From positions 62,001 through 126,000 of the forward strand of contig NZ_JACSKA010000002.1 of the NCBI RefSeq assembly GCF_018617385.1: DNA of 64,000 bases, written 5' to 3'. Position 1 is the stretch's first letter; each line of letters begins with the position of its first letter. The notes beneath the pieces are model-generated. The model saw only the letters and a program-made list of their open reading frames with translations. It was not told where the DNA came from and ran no database searches. This DNA comes from Exiguobacterium sp018617385. Lineage in GTDB: Bacteria; Bacillota; Bacilli; Exiguobacteriales; Exiguobacteriaceae. Of the stretch, positions 40,175-48,258 are shown one piece after another. Made by a program: the position numbers and the translations under genes.

Positions 40175-40954
40175 ATGGAAATCGGCTTTTGTGGCTATTC
40201 ATATCATACAACGACCTACACTTTTCCATTCGCCAACTTACTCGATACATATCTGATTCGCTTACAAACGGAAGGAACGGCTCGGATTGTGGTCAATGGA
40301 GAAACGATGATCACACGACCTGGTGACGTATTGATTGTCCGTCCGGGTGACTTCTATGAAATGCATGTCGATACACCCGCGAGCGGAGACTATCATATCT
40401 TTTGCACCGGACATTCAATCGATACATGGTGGCATGCGACTCCACGGAGGCGATTGAATACCATCGCCATCGATTCACGCCTTCTTTCGCTATGGCAACA
40501 CATTACGGAAGAAGTGCGCCGTCCACCGTCTGAACAAAGTGCCGTTTTAATTGAAACACTCGTTCAAGCACTCCTACTCATGCTCGATCGTTCGATTCAA
40601 GATGTGCATTCCCACGCGCGACCTCCAGTCGTCTCTCGTATGATGCGCTTTATCGAAGCACACGTCACGAGTGACTTCAAAGTTTCCGACGTCGCCGACG
40701 CCGTCGGACTGAGCGTTTCACGGACGGTTCATCTCTTTAAAGAAGGGACCGGGATGACGATCATCGAATATGCACAATCGATTCGGTTGCAGCTTGCCGA
40801 AGAGCAAATGCGCTATACAAAACATTCGTTAGAAACGATAGCGGAACTGTCTGGATTTCGAAGTTATCCATATTTCCACAGAATTTTTAAACGAAAATAT
40901 GGCGTCGCACCAGGGGTTTATCGCACTCTTCAACAAAAAAACGAAAAAAAATAA
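40175..40954 (+). CDS. AraC family transcriptional regulator
   Basis: 259 residues. An N-terminal cupin-like sensor (residues 20-80, ITRPGDVLIVRPGDFYEMH) is followed by two C-terminal helix-turn-helices: FKVSDVADAVGLSVSRTVHLFKEGTGMTI and ETIAELSGFRSYPYFHRIFKRKYGVAPGVYR. It is probably an activator of the divergent glucosidase gene in response to a sugar. No terminator follows before the surface-protein gene. Confidence 0.88.
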   Translation: MEIGFCGYSYHTTTYTFPFANLLDTYLIRLQTEGTARIVVNGETMITRPGDVLIVRPGDFYEMHVDTPASGDYHIFCTGHSIDTWWHATPRRRLNTIAIDSRLLSLWQHITEEVRRPPSEQSAVLIETLVQALLLMLDRSIQDVHSHARPPVVSRMMRFIEAHVTSDFKVSDVADAVGLSVSRTVHLFKEGTGMTIIEYAQSIRLQLAEEQMRYTKHSLETIAELSGFRSYPYFHRIFKRKYGVAPGVYRTLQQKNEKK

Positions 40955-41039
40955 AAAAAGAGTGATCCATTTTTTGAACCGCTCCGTTAGATGGGTGTAA
41001 ATAACGACAACACTCACTTACGAAAAGGAGCGATTACCC

Positions 41040-42380
41040 ATGAAGAAGAAGACGTTAAACAAAATCGTAGCACCGGCACTAGCCTTAGGACTACTCGTAC
41101 CGGTCAACGCACAGGCAGCGGATCACACGCCGACAGCAAGTACACCAGCAGGTGACCTTCGCGCCACACTCGATCAACTCTTATCTGAGCATTACGTCTT
41201 AGCCGTCACATCGATGATGAAAGGATACGACGAGGCAGCAGATGCTGAGGTCGCGGATCAAGCACTCGATCAAAACGCGCTCGACATGACACCAGCCATC
41301 GCTTCCATCTACGGTGAAGAAGGCGCTGCACAATTCGAGGAAATCTTCCGTGGTCATAACGACTACTCAGCTGATTTCGTAGAAGCGGCAAAATCAGACA
41401 ACCAAGAACTACGCATGGAAGCGGAAGCGGAAGTCGATGAGTTCGTAGAAGAATTCTCAACATTCCTCGACGCAGCGACAGAAGGGAACTTACCGAAGGA
41501 CGCAGCAGCTGATGCACTCGAACTTCATGAAGACCAAGTCCTCTCTGTATTCGATAACTATGTCGAAGGAGATTACGAAGAAGCTTACATGACGTTCCGT
41601 GAAGGCTACAAGCACATGTTCAACATCAGTAAAGCTCTCTCGGGTGCAATCGTCACACAAATGCCTGACAAATTTACGACTGGAGCCGACACACCAGCTG
41701 TTGAACTCCGCTCAACATTGAACAGTCTTGCAGGTGAGCACTTCGCCCTCGCTGCGATCGGTATGCAAAAAGGGTACGACCAAGCAGAGGATTATGACTA
41801 CGTGACATGGGCAGAAGACCAGAACACACTCGACTTCAAAGCAGCCATCGCATCCGTATATGGTGACGAAGGTGCAGCACAGTTCGAGAAAGTATGGAAC
41901 TCCGATCACATCACAGCACAAGGTGACATCGTTGCCGCTACACTCGAAGGTGACGAAGCGATGATCGAAGATGCGCGTATGCGCCTCGACCAATTCGCTG
42001 TCGACTTCAGCACATTCCTCGATGCAGCAACAGAAGGTAACTTACCACAAGCTGCCGGTGAAGAAGCAATCAAACAGCACGAAGCGCTCGTACTCGACAC
42101 ATTCGATCAATATGTCGCTGGCGATGCAGAAGCGGCTTGGATGTCATTCCGTGAAGGATATGCGTTCATGTTCGGTGTTGGTGAAACACTCGGTAACGCG
42201 ATCGTGACACAAATGCCTGACAAGTTCGAAGAAACAATGATGCCTGAAGAGATGCCTGAAACAGGTCTCGGTGGCGCACAAGAACAATCAATGAACACAC
42301 TCTACGCTGGATTAGCTGTACTTGGCGGAATCTTACTCGCCTTCGTAACGCTTCGCAAACGTAAAGTGTCTGAACAATAA
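41040..42380 (+). CDS. Secreted surface protein, duplicated helical domain, MPETG sorting signal
   Basis: 446 residues. A signal peptide ends at AQAA (about residue 27). Two tandem helical domains of about 170 residues follow; both contain EHYVLAV/EHFALAA, AAIASVYG-DEGAAQFE and STFLDAATEGNLP, and each ends IVTQMPDKF. The C-terminus is a sortase signal: MPETG at 405-409, a hydrophobic segment and a RKRK tail. The usual first residue Leu is Met. Homologues in Bacillus are often mis-named copper amine oxidase; no such catalytic domain is visible. The sortase gene starts 20 nt downstream. Function unknown. Confidence 0.82.
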   Translation: MKKKTLNKIVAPALALGLLVPVNAQAADHTPTASTPAGDLRATLDQLLSEHYVLAVTSMMKGYDEAADAEVADQALDQNALDMTPAIASIYGEEGAAQFEEIFRGHNDYSADFVEAAKSDNQELRMEAEAEVDEFVEEFSTFLDAATEGNLPKDAAADALELHEDQVLSVFDNYVEGDYEEAYMTFREGYKHMFNISKALSGAIVTQMPDKFTTGADTPAVELRSTLNSLAGEHFALAAIGMQKGYDQAEDYDYVTWAEDQNTLDFKAAIASVYGDEGAAQFEKVWNSDHITAQGDIVAATLEGDEAMIEDARMRLDQFAVDFSTFLDAATEGNLPQAAGEEAIKQHEALVLDTFDQYVAGDAEAAWMSFREGYAFMFGVGETLGNAIVTQMPDKFEETMMPEEMPETGLGGAQEQSMNTLYAGLAVLGGILLAFVTLRKRKVSEQ

Positions 42381-42399
42381 TCAATAAGGAGGGAGTCCC

Positions 42400-43299
42400 A
42401 TGAACAAGCGCCTTTTGTTTCTGGCGCTCTCTCTCTTTTGTTTTAGCTTCTGGACGTGGACGAGCGCCCAAGAATCGTCGTCACCACCTGTAGAAGAAAA
42501 ACAAATAGAGGAGAGCCCGGATTTAACGGCTGAATTCTCACTTCTACAGGAAGAGGTGAAAAAGCTACGTTTAGCCGAGGAAGAAGAAAACGCCAAGGCC
42601 GTCACCCCTGTTCAAATCCAGATCCCTAAAATTGATGTCGATACGGCAATTGAACAAGTTGGGGTCCTAGACAATGGACAGATGGGCGTACCAGAAGACG
42701 AGAACCAGGTCGGGTGGTTCGAACCTGGTGTCACACCAGGGAGCAAAGGAAATGCCGTGATCGCCGGTCATGTCGACAGCAAGACCGGCCCGGCTATCTT
42801 TTATCAACTCGATCAACTCAAAGAAGGCGATGACGTTCTGATTCAAGATGAAGCGGGTAACACACTCCGGTTCCGCGTCACAAAAACAGAACGCTATGAT
42901 ACAAAAACCGCGCCAATCGAAGAGATTTTCGGTGCCACATCAAATCGGAACTTAAATTTGATCACCTGTTCGGGTACGTTCGGGGACGGGGGCTATGATG
43001 AACGATTCGTCGTCTATACAGAGCTGGTGGATACCGAACTGAACGAAACTGTCGATCTCGAGACACCGACGGCAGTCGAACTGAAAGGTAACTTATTGAC
43101 ATGGCACGCCGTTCGTCAAGAGAGCGTGATTGGATATCGGATCTATGAAGTCATCGACGGAAAAGCGACTCATATCGAAAGTATCCCATCCCATGCACGA
43201 AAAAGTATCGAGGTCACAAATGAGAGCAATGCATCCTACTACGTGACTGCGATTGACCAGCTTGGAAATGAGTCGAAACCGTCTCAGACAGCGAAGTAG
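42400..43299 (+). CDS. Class F sortase with C-terminal Fn3-like domain
   Basis: 299 residues. An N-terminal signal/anchor and a charged coiled-coil-like stretch precede the sortase barrel (about 65-210). Catalytic residues are His124 in AGHVDS, Cys190 in LITCSG and Arg202 in YDERFVV. The HVDSKTGPAIFYQLDQL block is that of class F sortases. A C-terminal domain of about 85 residues (VELKGNLLTWHAVRQESVIGYRIYEV) looks like fibronectin type III and is an unusual addition. Gene is 20 nt after its presumed substrate and ends at a terminator. Confidence 0.87.
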   Translation: MNKRLLFLALSLFCFSFWTWTSAQESSSPPVEEKQIEESPDLTAEFSLLQEEVKKLRLAEEEENAKAVTPVQIQIPKIDVDTAIEQVGVLDNGQMGVPEDENQVGWFEPGVTPGSKGNAVIAGHVDSKTGPAIFYQLDQLKEGDDVLIQDEAGNTLRFRVTKTERYDTKTAPIEEIFGATSNRNLNLITCSGTFGDGGYDERFVVYTELVDTELNETVDLETPTAVELKGNLLTWHAVRQESVIGYRIYEVIDGKATHIESIPSHARKSIEVTNESNASYYVTAIDQLGNESKPSQTAK

Positions 43300-43303
43300 G
43301 CAC

Positions 43304-43337
43304 GAAACGTCCTTAGATAAACGCTAAGGACGTTTTT
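43304..43337 (+). terminator. Terminator of the surface protein-sortase operon
   Basis: AAACGTCCTTAG/CTAAGGACGTTT stem with 7-nt loop followed by TTTTC. Confidence 0.85.
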
Positions 43338-43403
43338 CTATTTCCCATGTATAGTGAAGATAGCAACACATACATCAACTTTAGGATAAGGAGTTTACGC
43401 GTC

Positions 43404-43850
43404 ATGAGGACTCAACTTTCACCACCTCTCGCCAGTCAAGTGAAGAGAAGAATTCGCGCCATTTGGGGTGTGACCGATTCACATTATTGGTACCCTCTAT
43501 CGACTGCTGGGCGCCCCGATGTGATCGCATTCGATAGTGACTATATTGAAGAGAATGATCAAAAAATCAAGGAAATCCAACAATGGATATTGCGTCGAGG
43601 CGCGGATGTCGTCTTTGAACTACATGAAGACCTTACGCTCTGGCAAATCGATACCGATTCCTTGGATCCTTGTTATGACGGACGTTATTTAGAACGTTAT
43701 TGGTTTGACCAACACATGAACTGGGTCATTTATGCATCTCACGAAAGTACGATCAGCTTCGGGGGGAACGAATTGATTACATCGCTCCAGTCCTCTTGGC
43801 CAGATTGGCAGGAACACCTATCTGTTTTAGACCATCGCTTCATCGAATGA
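43404..43850 (+). CDS. Hypothetical protein, 148 aa
   Basis: Not recognised. A soluble acidic protein without signal peptide; notable features are HYWYPL near the start, WILRRGADVVFELHED, and a tryptophan-rich end (SSWPDWQEHLSVLDHRF). The longer frame from 43347 is less likely; ATG at 43404 lies 12 nt after AAGGAG, a little far. It lies between the sortase terminator and the convergent iron transporter genes. Confidence 0.55.
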   Translation: MRTQLSPPLASQVKRRIRAIWGVTDSHYWYPLSTAGRPDVIAFDSDYIEENDQKIKEIQQWILRRGADVVFELHEDLTLWQIDTDSLDPCYDGRYLERYWFDQHMNWVIYASHESTISFGGNELITSLQSSWPDWQEHLSVLDHRFIE

Positions 43851-43860
43851 TGGACCCTAC

Positions 43861-43891
43861 AAAAAAACGCACCCATTCATCAATGAGTGCG
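43861..43891 (-). terminator. Terminator of the iron ABC operon
   Basis: Minus strand CGCACTCATT/AATGGGTGCG (one G-U) followed by seven U, 7 nt beyond the fbpC stop. Confidence 0.85.
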
Positions 43892-43897
43892 CGGAAC

Positions 43898-44605
43898 TTA
43901 TACGAAGCAAGGAATTTGCGGATTGAACGTCTTGTTGTTCTCCGTCATGACCTGCTTTTTAATTTTGCCTTCTCCGAGATAGACAATGCGATCGGCAAGC
44001 GCCTCAGCATCTTCTTCATCGTGTGTCACAAAGATCGTCGTCGTGCCCGTCTGCTTTAAGAGACGGCGCAAATCGTCGCGAATCCGGTGTTGAAGTGACG
44101 TATCGAGGTTACTAAATGGTTCATCTAGAATCAACAGTGCCGGCTTCGGTGCGAGTGCACGCGCGAGCGCGACACGCTGTTGTTGTCCCCCACTGAGTTC
44201 GTACGGGTAACGGTGACGGAACTCCGTCAAGTTGACGAGCGCGAGCATCTCTTCGACGCGCGCATTCCGCTCCTTGCGGTTCAGTTTATGGAGACCGAAT
44301 CGAATGTTCTTTTCAACGGTCATGTGCGGGAAGAGTGCGTAGTCTTGGAAGACCATCCCCACGCCACGGTCTTCTGGCGGCATGAACTGGCAATCGTCGC
44401 AACAGACACAGTCATTCACGACGACAACGCCCTGGTTCGGCATCTCGAGCCCTGCAATCAAACGGAGAATCGTACTCTTCCCCGATCCGCTGTCCCCTAG
44501 AAGCGACACGATTTCACCTTTTGTGATCGAAATCGAGAACCCTTTGATGGTCTCTTCATGCGCACCTTTATAGCTAAAATGTAAATCGTTGATTTGAACG
44601 AACAT
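43898..44605 (-). CDS. fbpC: Iron(III) ABC transporter ATP-binding protein
   Basis: 235 residues with Walker A GDSGSGKST, signature LSGGQQQRVA, Walker B LLILDEPFSNLD and the switch His. It is shorter than typical FbpC/CysA (about 340) because the C-terminal regulatory OB-fold is missing. The start overlaps the permease stop by 1 nt (TAATG), so the two are coupled. Supplies energy for ferric-ion import with the two upstream genes. Confidence 0.88.
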   Translation of the reverse strand: MFVQINDLHFSYKGAHEETIKGFSISITKGEIVSLLGDSGSGKSTILRLIAGLEMPNQGVVVVNDCVCCDDCQFMPPEDRGVGMVFQDYALFPHMTVEKNIRFGLHKLNRKERNARVEEMLALVNLTEFRHRYPYELSGGQQQRVALARALAPKPALLILDEPFSNLDTSLQHRIRDDLRRLLKQTGTTTIFVTHDEEDAEALADRIVYLGEGKIKKQVMTENNKTFNPQIPCFV

Positions 44606-46242
44606 TAGTCGGCCTCCTTATCAAGCACCTTGTGGGAAACGAATATCAACAGTCCACTCATGAGGACGATGACGATGGAAGCGAGTGCCGCTTCGTGAAT
44701 CTTCTCATCACTCACGTATTTGAACGCCTGTGTCGCAAGCGTCGAAAAGTTAAATGGTTGTAAAAAGAGCGTCAATGGCAACTCTTTCATAATATCAATA
44801 AAGACGAGGATAAACGCGCTCATGATGGCGCCTTTGATCATCGGGATATCGACGCGGAAAAACGTCTGGACCGTATTCCACCCCAACATACGGGATGCTT
44901 CCGTGAATGATTTCCCGACCTTCTCAAACCCGCTCTCGATTGAGTTGTAGCCGATGGCGAGGAAGCGGATGACGTAGGCAAAGATGAGCATGATGAGCGT
45001 CGTCCGAAACACGAATGTCTGACTCAAGTCGAGCGCCCGTGCCAAATCGAGCACTTTGTCATCGAGCCACAAGAAGAGCGTGATGACCGCAATGGCGATG
45101 GCCGCTCCCGGAATCGAATACCCGAGTGTCGTCACTTTCGAAATGACACGCGTCATGTTCGACGGGAAGAGTCGTGTATAGTTCGCAATGATGAGTGCGA
45201 ACAGTAAAATGATCACGGTTGCGGTAAAGGCGACTCGTACCGTATTCCAAACGAGTTGCCAAAATTCTTCCGTGAAGACCGTATCGAACGTCAGAAACGT
45301 CCAGGCCGTCAACTGCGTGAACGGAATGACGAATGCAATGGCAAAGACGAGCGAAACATATGCGAATACCGCATAGCGATGCCAGCCTTGCAGCGGTCTC
45401 GGTTTGAGCGGCTTCACTTTCGTCGAAGCGTAACTGAACTGCTTCCGTCCCCGCACGAGTCGTTCCATCGTCAAGATGGCGATGACGAGAATCATGAGAG
45501 TGCCCGCCAGTTTCAGCGCCGACGACGTATCCTTCATCCCGAACCATGTGCTGAAGATGGCGGTACTGAACGTCTGGATCCCGAAGTATTTCACGACACC
45601 ATAGTCGTTAAGCACTTCCATCAAGACGAGACTGACACCGCCGATGATGGCGACTCGAGAAATCGGTATGACGACGGTGAAGAAAATGTCCCATGAGCCA
45701 CGACCGAGAATCCGCGCGTTCTCAATCATCGAGGATGACTGGTTATGCAGAAACGCTCGTGTAATCGTATAAATATATGGATAGAGGAACAACGTGAAAA
45801 TAAACACGGTTCCTTGAATCGACATGATGTTGAAGTACGACTGATCGACGGTGATCCCGAACTGATTTCGTAGCGTCGTTTGGATCACTCCGGTGTAATT
45901 TAAAATGCCGTGATACGTATACGCCCCGATATAAGGCGGAATCGCGAGCGGCAGGATGAGTGCCCATTTAAAGAAGCGACGGAACGGGAAATCATAAACG
46001 GTCACGAACCAAGCGAGACTCGTCCCGATCACGGTCGTCAAGACACCGGTAACCACCATAATGAACAACGTGTTTCTCACGTAACGGGGCAACAGGTACT
46101 CCTGAATGTGCTGCCAATTGTCATTGACCGGGGCGAACAATTCGACGAGCACGACAATTCCCGGCAAGACGATCAATAAAATCGCGAGAAAGCTAAGGAT
46201 CGCCCATCCATTCAGTTGTCGTTTTACTGCGTGCCAGTTCAT
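44605..46242 (-). CDS. fbpB: Iron(III) ABC transporter permease
   Basis: 545 residues with two fused six-helix BPD_transp_1 permease domains, the arrangement of FbpB/HitB. EAA-like loops appear as IENARILGRGSWDIFFTVVIPIS and FTEASRMLGWNTVQTFFRVDIPM. It is separated from the binding-protein gene by a hairpin (46335-46370) that probably lowers its expression relative to FbpA. Confidence 0.9.
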   Translation of the reverse strand: MNWHAVKRQLNGWAILSFLAILLIVLPGIVVLVELFAPVNDNWQHIQEYLLPRYVRNTLFIMVVTGVLTTVIGTSLAWFVTVYDFPFRRFFKWALILPLAIPPYIGAYTYHGILNYTGVIQTTLRNQFGITVDQSYFNIMSIQGTVFIFTLFLYPYIYTITRAFLHNQSSSMIENARILGRGSWDIFFTVVIPISRVAIIGGVSLVLMEVLNDYGVVKYFGIQTFSTAIFSTWFGMKDTSSALKLAGTLMILVIAILTMERLVRGRKQFSYASTKVKPLKPRPLQGWHRYAVFAYVSLVFAIAFVIPFTQLTAWTFLTFDTVFTEEFWQLVWNTVRVAFTATVIILLFALIIANYTRLFPSNMTRVISKVTTLGYSIPGAAIAIAVITLFLWLDDKVLDLARALDLSQTFVFRTTLIMLIFAYVIRFLAIGYNSIESGFEKVGKSFTEASRMLGWNTVQTFFRVDIPMIKGAIMSAFILVFIDIMKELPLTLFLQPFNFSTLATQAFKYVSDEKIHEAALASIVIVLMSGLLIFVSHKVLDKEAD

Positions 46243-46334
46243 GTCGTACCGCTCCCGTTCTGTAAACTATCAATTCCTGTCCCATCATATCAGTTTCTGT
46301 GCATCCCGTGTAGCGCTTAGGGTGTGAAGAACGC

Positions 46335-46370
46335 AAAAATCTCCGGCCTGAACTCTCGTTCAAGCCGAAG
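46335..46370 (-). terminator. Attenuating terminator between fbpA and fbpB
   Basis: A 13-bp stem with two G-U pairs, CTTCGGCTTGAAC/GTTCAGGCCGGAG, followed by ATTTTT on the minus strand. Such hairpins commonly favour the binding-protein transcript over the permease. Confidence 0.7.
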
Positions 46371-46375
46371 TCATC

Positions 46376-47437
46376 TTACTTCCAACCCACTTCGTTAAAG
46401 ATGCGGATTGCTTCTTGTTGGTTTTCACCAAGTGCAGAGAGGTTGATGTCTTGCTCTTTGAACTCGCCCCATGATTGAAGAAGTTCGTTCGGCTCAACCG
46501 ACTCGTTGACTGGATATTCGTAGTTCACACTCGCAAACTTTTCTTGTGCTGACGGTTCTGACATGAACTCCATCAATTTTTGAGCGTTTTCTGTATTCTT
46601 CGATGCTTTCGTCATCGCGATACCCGAAATGTTCACGTGTGTGCCTGTTGTATCTTGGTTCGGGAAGAAGACACCGAGCTGTTCAGCGACTTTCTTCTCT
46701 TCTTCGTCTTCAGAATTCAACATGAGCCCCATGTAGTACGTGTTCATGATGGCCACGTCCCCTTCACCGGCGACGACCGCTTTCGCTTGGTCACGGTCGT
46801 TCCCTTGTGGGTCGCGTGCCATGTTGTTCACTAAGCCCTTCGCCCACTCTTTCGCTTCATCGACCCCGTTCACTTCGATGAACGATGCGAGGAGTGAGAT
46901 GTTGTACATGTTTTCAGATGGACGGACGAGTACTTTGCCGTTCCACTGTTCTTCTGTCAACGCTTCATACGTCGACAAATCTTCTGGTTTCACGCGATCT
47001 TTTGAGTAGACGATGACACGCGCACGTTTCGTCAAACCGAACCATTCGTTGTCCGTGTCACGATATTTTTCAGGAATGTTTGACTCAAGCTCATCGCTAT
47101 CGACCGCTTGAAGATGTCCTGCTTCTTTTGCCTGATACAAGTTTCCGGCATCTGCTGTGATGAAGAGGTCTGCTTCTGTGTTTTCGCCTTCCGTGTTCAA
47201 ACGCTCGAGAAGTTCGTCACTCTTTCCTTCCACCACGTTGACTTTGATGCCTGTTTCTTCTTCAAACTGCTTGTATAATTGTTGATCGACATCGTAGTGG
47301 CGACTCGAGTAAACATTGACGACGTTCGAATCGTCTGAGCCTTCATTTGAAGTTGTCTCATCTGTGCTTGCACAAGCGGCAAGGAGCGATGTCGTTAACG
47401 CTGCTGAAATTCCTAAAGCTGCATATTTTTTGTTCAT
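46376..47437 (-). CDS. fbpA: Iron(III) ABC transporter substrate-binding lipoprotein
   Basis: 353 residues with a lipoprotein signal peptide (lipobox LAAC, Cys22) and a type II periplasmic-binding fold: VVNVYSSRHYDVDQQLYKQFEEETGI and the Tyr-rich AIMNTYYMGLML that usually supplies the iron ligands in FbpA/FutA. ATG follows GTGGGGGA. Two Fur boxes lie upstream, so it is iron-repressed. Operon order fbpA-fbpB-fbpC. Confidence 0.92.
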   Translation of the reverse strand: MNKKYAALGISAALTTSLLAACASTDETTSNEGSDDSNVVNVYSSRHYDVDQQLYKQFEEETGIKVNVVEGKSDELLERLNTEGENTEADLFITADAGNLYQAKEAGHLQAVDSDELESNIPEKYRDTDNEWFGLTKRARVIVYSKDRVKPEDLSTYEALTEEQWNGKVLVRPSENMYNISLLASFIEVNGVDEAKEWAKGLVNNMARDPQGNDRDQAKAVVAGEGDVAIMNTYYMGLMLNSEDEEEKKVAEQLGVFFPNQDTTGTHVNISGIAMTKASKNTENAQKLMEFMSEPSAQEKFASVNYEYPVNESVEPNELLQSWGEFKEQDINLSALGENQQEAIRIFNEVGWK

Positions 47438-47475
47438 CTGTCATTCCCCCACGTTCGGTTATTTCTCTCTGGTAA

Positions 47476-47519
47476 TGATAATTACTCTCAGTACCTATCA
47501 TCACTGATAATCATTCTCA
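47476..47519. promoter_or_regulatory. Two Fur boxes upstream of fbpA
   Basis: TGATAATTACTCTCA (47476-47490) and TGATAATCATTCTCA (47505-47519) match the 7-1-7 Fur box TGATAATNATTATCA with two and one mismatch. They lie 39-82 bp upstream of the fbpA start. Confidence 0.8.
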
Positions 47520-47589
47520 CGTCAAGACTTTTCTGCAATCGCTATCACACTAAATGTGTACTTGGTGACAGTTTTGAGGACATCATTTC

Positions 47590-47645
47590 TTGACTTCAAA
47601 AGAATACGAACGATATAGTAAAATCAAACAAACCGTCTGGTCGGT
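47590..47645 (+). promoter_or_regulatory. tetR-RND promoter with operator
   Basis: TTGACT (47590-47595), 18-nt spacer, TATAGT (47614-47619), then ACCGTCTGGTCGGT (47632-47645), an imperfect palindrome (ACCG/CGGT arms) just after the expected start. A likely autoregulatory TetR operator. Confidence 0.6.
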
Positions 47646-47663
47646 ACAGAAAGAGGTGAAGAT

Positions 47664-48230
47664 ATGTCAAACCGATCGAACGTTACAAAGCAAAAGCTGT
47701 TGGATGCGGCAACCGACATCATCATGAACCATGGCGTGCACCAACTTACCTTAGATGAAGTCGCCAAGACTGCGGGTGTATCTAAAGGTGGACTGCTTTA
47801 TCATTATCCTTCAAAAGAAGCGTTGATGACGGCGATGGTCGAACGATTACAACAAGAACAAAACGAGCTATATGCTTCATTGCAACAAGAAGGCTATGGA
47901 CCTGTCGAGGCATTCGTTCGTCTATTTGATGAAACGAAGTTGCATCCTGAGCGTGCTGCCATCCAAATCGACGTCGAGAAAATGATTGCATTTCTCACGT
48001 TGTTCGAAGTCGACCAAGAGTACGCCAATCGTTGGAAACATGATTTAGATACGTTCTTCGCACAGTTCCAACAAACGGCTGACCCGGTGGAAACGATGAT
48101 CATTCGTTATGCACTCGAAGGCATGATGATGTCCGAACACTTCGGTGTCGGCGTTCCCCCTGCCGAACTCAAACAAGCGATTATCGCACGCTTGATTGAA
48201 CGGGCCCACGACATCGATCGTGAATCATAA
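47664..48230 (+). CDS. TetR family transcriptional regulator
   Basis: 188 residues. The N-terminal helix-turn-helix (ATDIIMNHGVHQLTLDEVAKTAGVSKGGLLYHYPSKEAL) is canonical; the C-terminal ligand domain is TetR_C-like. ATG follows AGAGGTG. It precedes the RND pump gene by 28 nt and most likely represses the whole unit through 47632-47645 until an inducer binds. Confidence 0.92.
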   Translation: MSNRSNVTKQKLLDAATDIIMNHGVHQLTLDEVAKTAGVSKGGLLYHYPSKEALMTAMVERLQQEQNELYASLQQEGYGPVEAFVRLFDETKLHPERAAIQIDVEKMIAFLTLFEVDQEYANRWKHDLDTFFAQFQQTADPVETMIIRYALEGMMMSEHFGVGVPPAELKQAIIARLIERAHDIDRES

Positions 48231-48258
48231 AACAATATATAGAGGAGATTAAAAACCC

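Noticed and set aside
41040..42380. Copper amine oxidase annotation
   Set aside because: No topaquinone motif or oxidase domain; only a helical duplicated domain and a sorting signal are visible.
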